Assembly: GCA_022360075.1 (NCBI GenBank)
Contig: JAKSDN010000135.1
Coordinates: forward strand, 1 to 6,337
Source: Kiloniellales bacterium
GTDB taxonomy: Bacteria > Pseudomonadota > Alphaproteobacteria > Kiloniellales > JAKSDN01
Direction: 5' to 3'
DNA length: 6,337 nucleotides
Below, one piece after another: positions 5,691 through 6,337 of the stretch (positions are counted from its first letter, which is position 1; every line of letters starts with the position of its first letter). The translations under genes and the position numbers were made by a program. Below the pieces are notes generated by a model. It made no database searches. It was not told the DNA's origin and saw nothing but the letters and a program-made list of their open reading frames with translations.

Positions 5691-6337
5691 ATGCGCAAGC
5701 TGTTCGCGAGCCTCGCCCTTCTCGCTTTGATGGGCGTGCCGGCCGCTTGGGCGGCCGACGTGACGCCCGGCCTGCTCTACAACATGGGCGGCAAGTTCGA
5801 TAAGTCGTTCAATGAGGCGGCCTACAACGGGGCCGAGGCGTTCAAGCAGGAAACCGGCATCGCCTACCTCGACTTCGAGCCGACCACCGAGGCGCAGCGC
5901 GAGCAGGCGCTGCGCAACATGGCCCGGCGCGGCGCCAACATCATCGTCGCGGTCAGCTTCGCCCAGACCGCCGCCGTCGAGGCGGTCGCCGCCGAGCTGC
6001 CGGACGTGAAGTTCACGCTGATCGACGGCGTGGTCGAGGCGCCCAACGTGCAGTCGGTCGTCTTCAAGGAGCACGAGGGCTCGTTCCTGGTCGGCATGCT
6101 GGCCGCCATGGCCTCGGAGTCCGGCAAGGTCGGCTTCATCGGCGGCATGGACATTCCTCTGATCCGCAAGTTCGCCTGCGGCTACGAGCACGGCGCCAAG
6201 CACGCGATGGGCGGGGCCGAGGTCTTCGTCAACATGACCGGCAACACGCCCTCGGCCTGGAACGACCCGACCAAGGGCGGCGAGCTCGCGCGCAGCCAGT
6301 TCGACCGCGGCGCCGACGTGGTCTTCGCGGCGGCCGG
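5691..6337 (+). CDS. BMP/PnrA-family ABC transporter substrate-binding protein, copy 2 (3' end outside the window)
   Basis: The frame is open from the ATG at 5691 to the window edge (215 codons plus two bases), so the C-terminal third is not visible. GGGGAG nine bases upstream serves as the ribosome site. The signal peptide is five residues shorter than in copy 1, with a probable AWA cleavage site near residue 21 and no lipobox. The mature sequence carries the same motifs: GGKFDKSFNEAAYNG, EGSFLVGMLAAM, GFIGGMDIPLIRKFACGY and WNDPTKGGELA. By hand alignment without gaps, 159 of 190 residues match copy 1; the densest difference is at EHGAKHAMGGAE against EHGVRHVDAEAQ. The differences D36N-like (YDM to YNM) and Q to E in SFNQ/SFNE lie in the first ligand loop, so the two copies may differ in ligand preference. 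The rest of the importer may follow beyond the edge. Confidence 0.92.
   Translation, partial: MRKLFASLALLALMGVPAAWAADVTPGLLYNMGGKFDKSFNEAAYNGAEAFKQETGIAYLDFEPTTEAQREQALRNMARRGANIIVAVSFAQTAAVEAVAAELPDVKFTLIDGVVEAPNVQSVVFKEHEGSFLVGMLAAMASESGKVGFIGGMDIPLIRKFACGYEHGAKHAMGGAEVFVNMTGNTPSAWNDPTKGGELARSQFDRGADVVFAAA
6253..6320 (+). repeat. 68-base identity patch shared by the two BMP genes, copy 2
   Basis: Identical to 5161-5228 at an offset of 1092 bases, which is the gene offset minus the 15 bases lost in the shorter signal peptide. The first differences outside it are at 6252 (t against g) and 6321 (g against a). Confidence 0.8.

Noticed and set aside
5634..6203. 189-codon minus-strand frame opposite the second BMP gene
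   Set aside because: Its composition and sequence closely mirror those of the antisense frame over the first BMP gene, simply because the genes are duplicates; no independent support.

Overview
The window looks like a stretch of chromosome from a high-GC alphaproteobacterium, probably Rhodospirillales-like. That placement is an inference from GC- and third-position-biased codon use, from GGAG-type ribosome binding sites and from the style of the BMP-family and FAD-oxidoreductase proteins; no taxonomic marker gene is present. Six protein genes can be supported, two of them cut by the window edges. No tRNA, rRNA, CRISPR array or intact insertion sequence was seen.

Left half (1-3614), all on the minus strand, read from right to left. 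First comes a 540-residue FAD-dependent oxidoreductase of the phytoene desaturase/PYROXD2-like group (1992-3614). After a 178-base gap comes a secreted TAXI-type (TRAP-associated) solute-binding protein (923-1813). It is followed 34 bases later by a membrane protein of the acyltransferase-3 (AT3) superfamily, which leaves the window at base 1 (1-888). The AT3 protein is unusual: its first ~160 residues resemble the C-terminal membrane segments of an AT3 enzyme, and a typical AT3 N-terminal start, with its R-x10-H motif, follows only at residue ~197.

Centre (3615-3968). A divergent intergenic region of 354 bases is much less GC-rich than the genes (50% by hand count over 3821-3960). It contains a 225-base segment bounded by imperfect 21-base inverted repeats whose outer ends read ggggacagta. 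The right repeat contains a perfect 12-base palindrome just upstream of the next gene. This looks like a small non-autonomous mobile element or a dispersed repeat that now forms the promoter-proximal region of the downstream gene.

Right half (3969-6337), plus strand. A 177-residue dihydrofolate-reductase-like/RibD C-terminal-domain protein (3969-4502) is followed by two tandem BMP/PnrA-family periplasmic substrate-binding proteins (4584-5594, and 5691 to the window end). The two are about 84% identical over the shared 190 residues by hand count. They share a conserved leader sequence and one 68-base stretch without a single difference. The duplication unit is about 1.1 kb and appears to begin right after the stop codon of the preceding gene. 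In this family the ATPase and permease genes usually lie nearby; if present here they are beyond the right edge.

Functionally, the window holds two uptake-receptor modules (TAXI and BMP), two redox-type enzymes and a cell-surface acyltransferase. Nothing in the sequence shows that they form one pathway. The items most worth a second look are the permuted or fused AT3 protein, the 225-base inverted-repeat element, and the tandem BMP pair with a gene-conversion-like identity patch.
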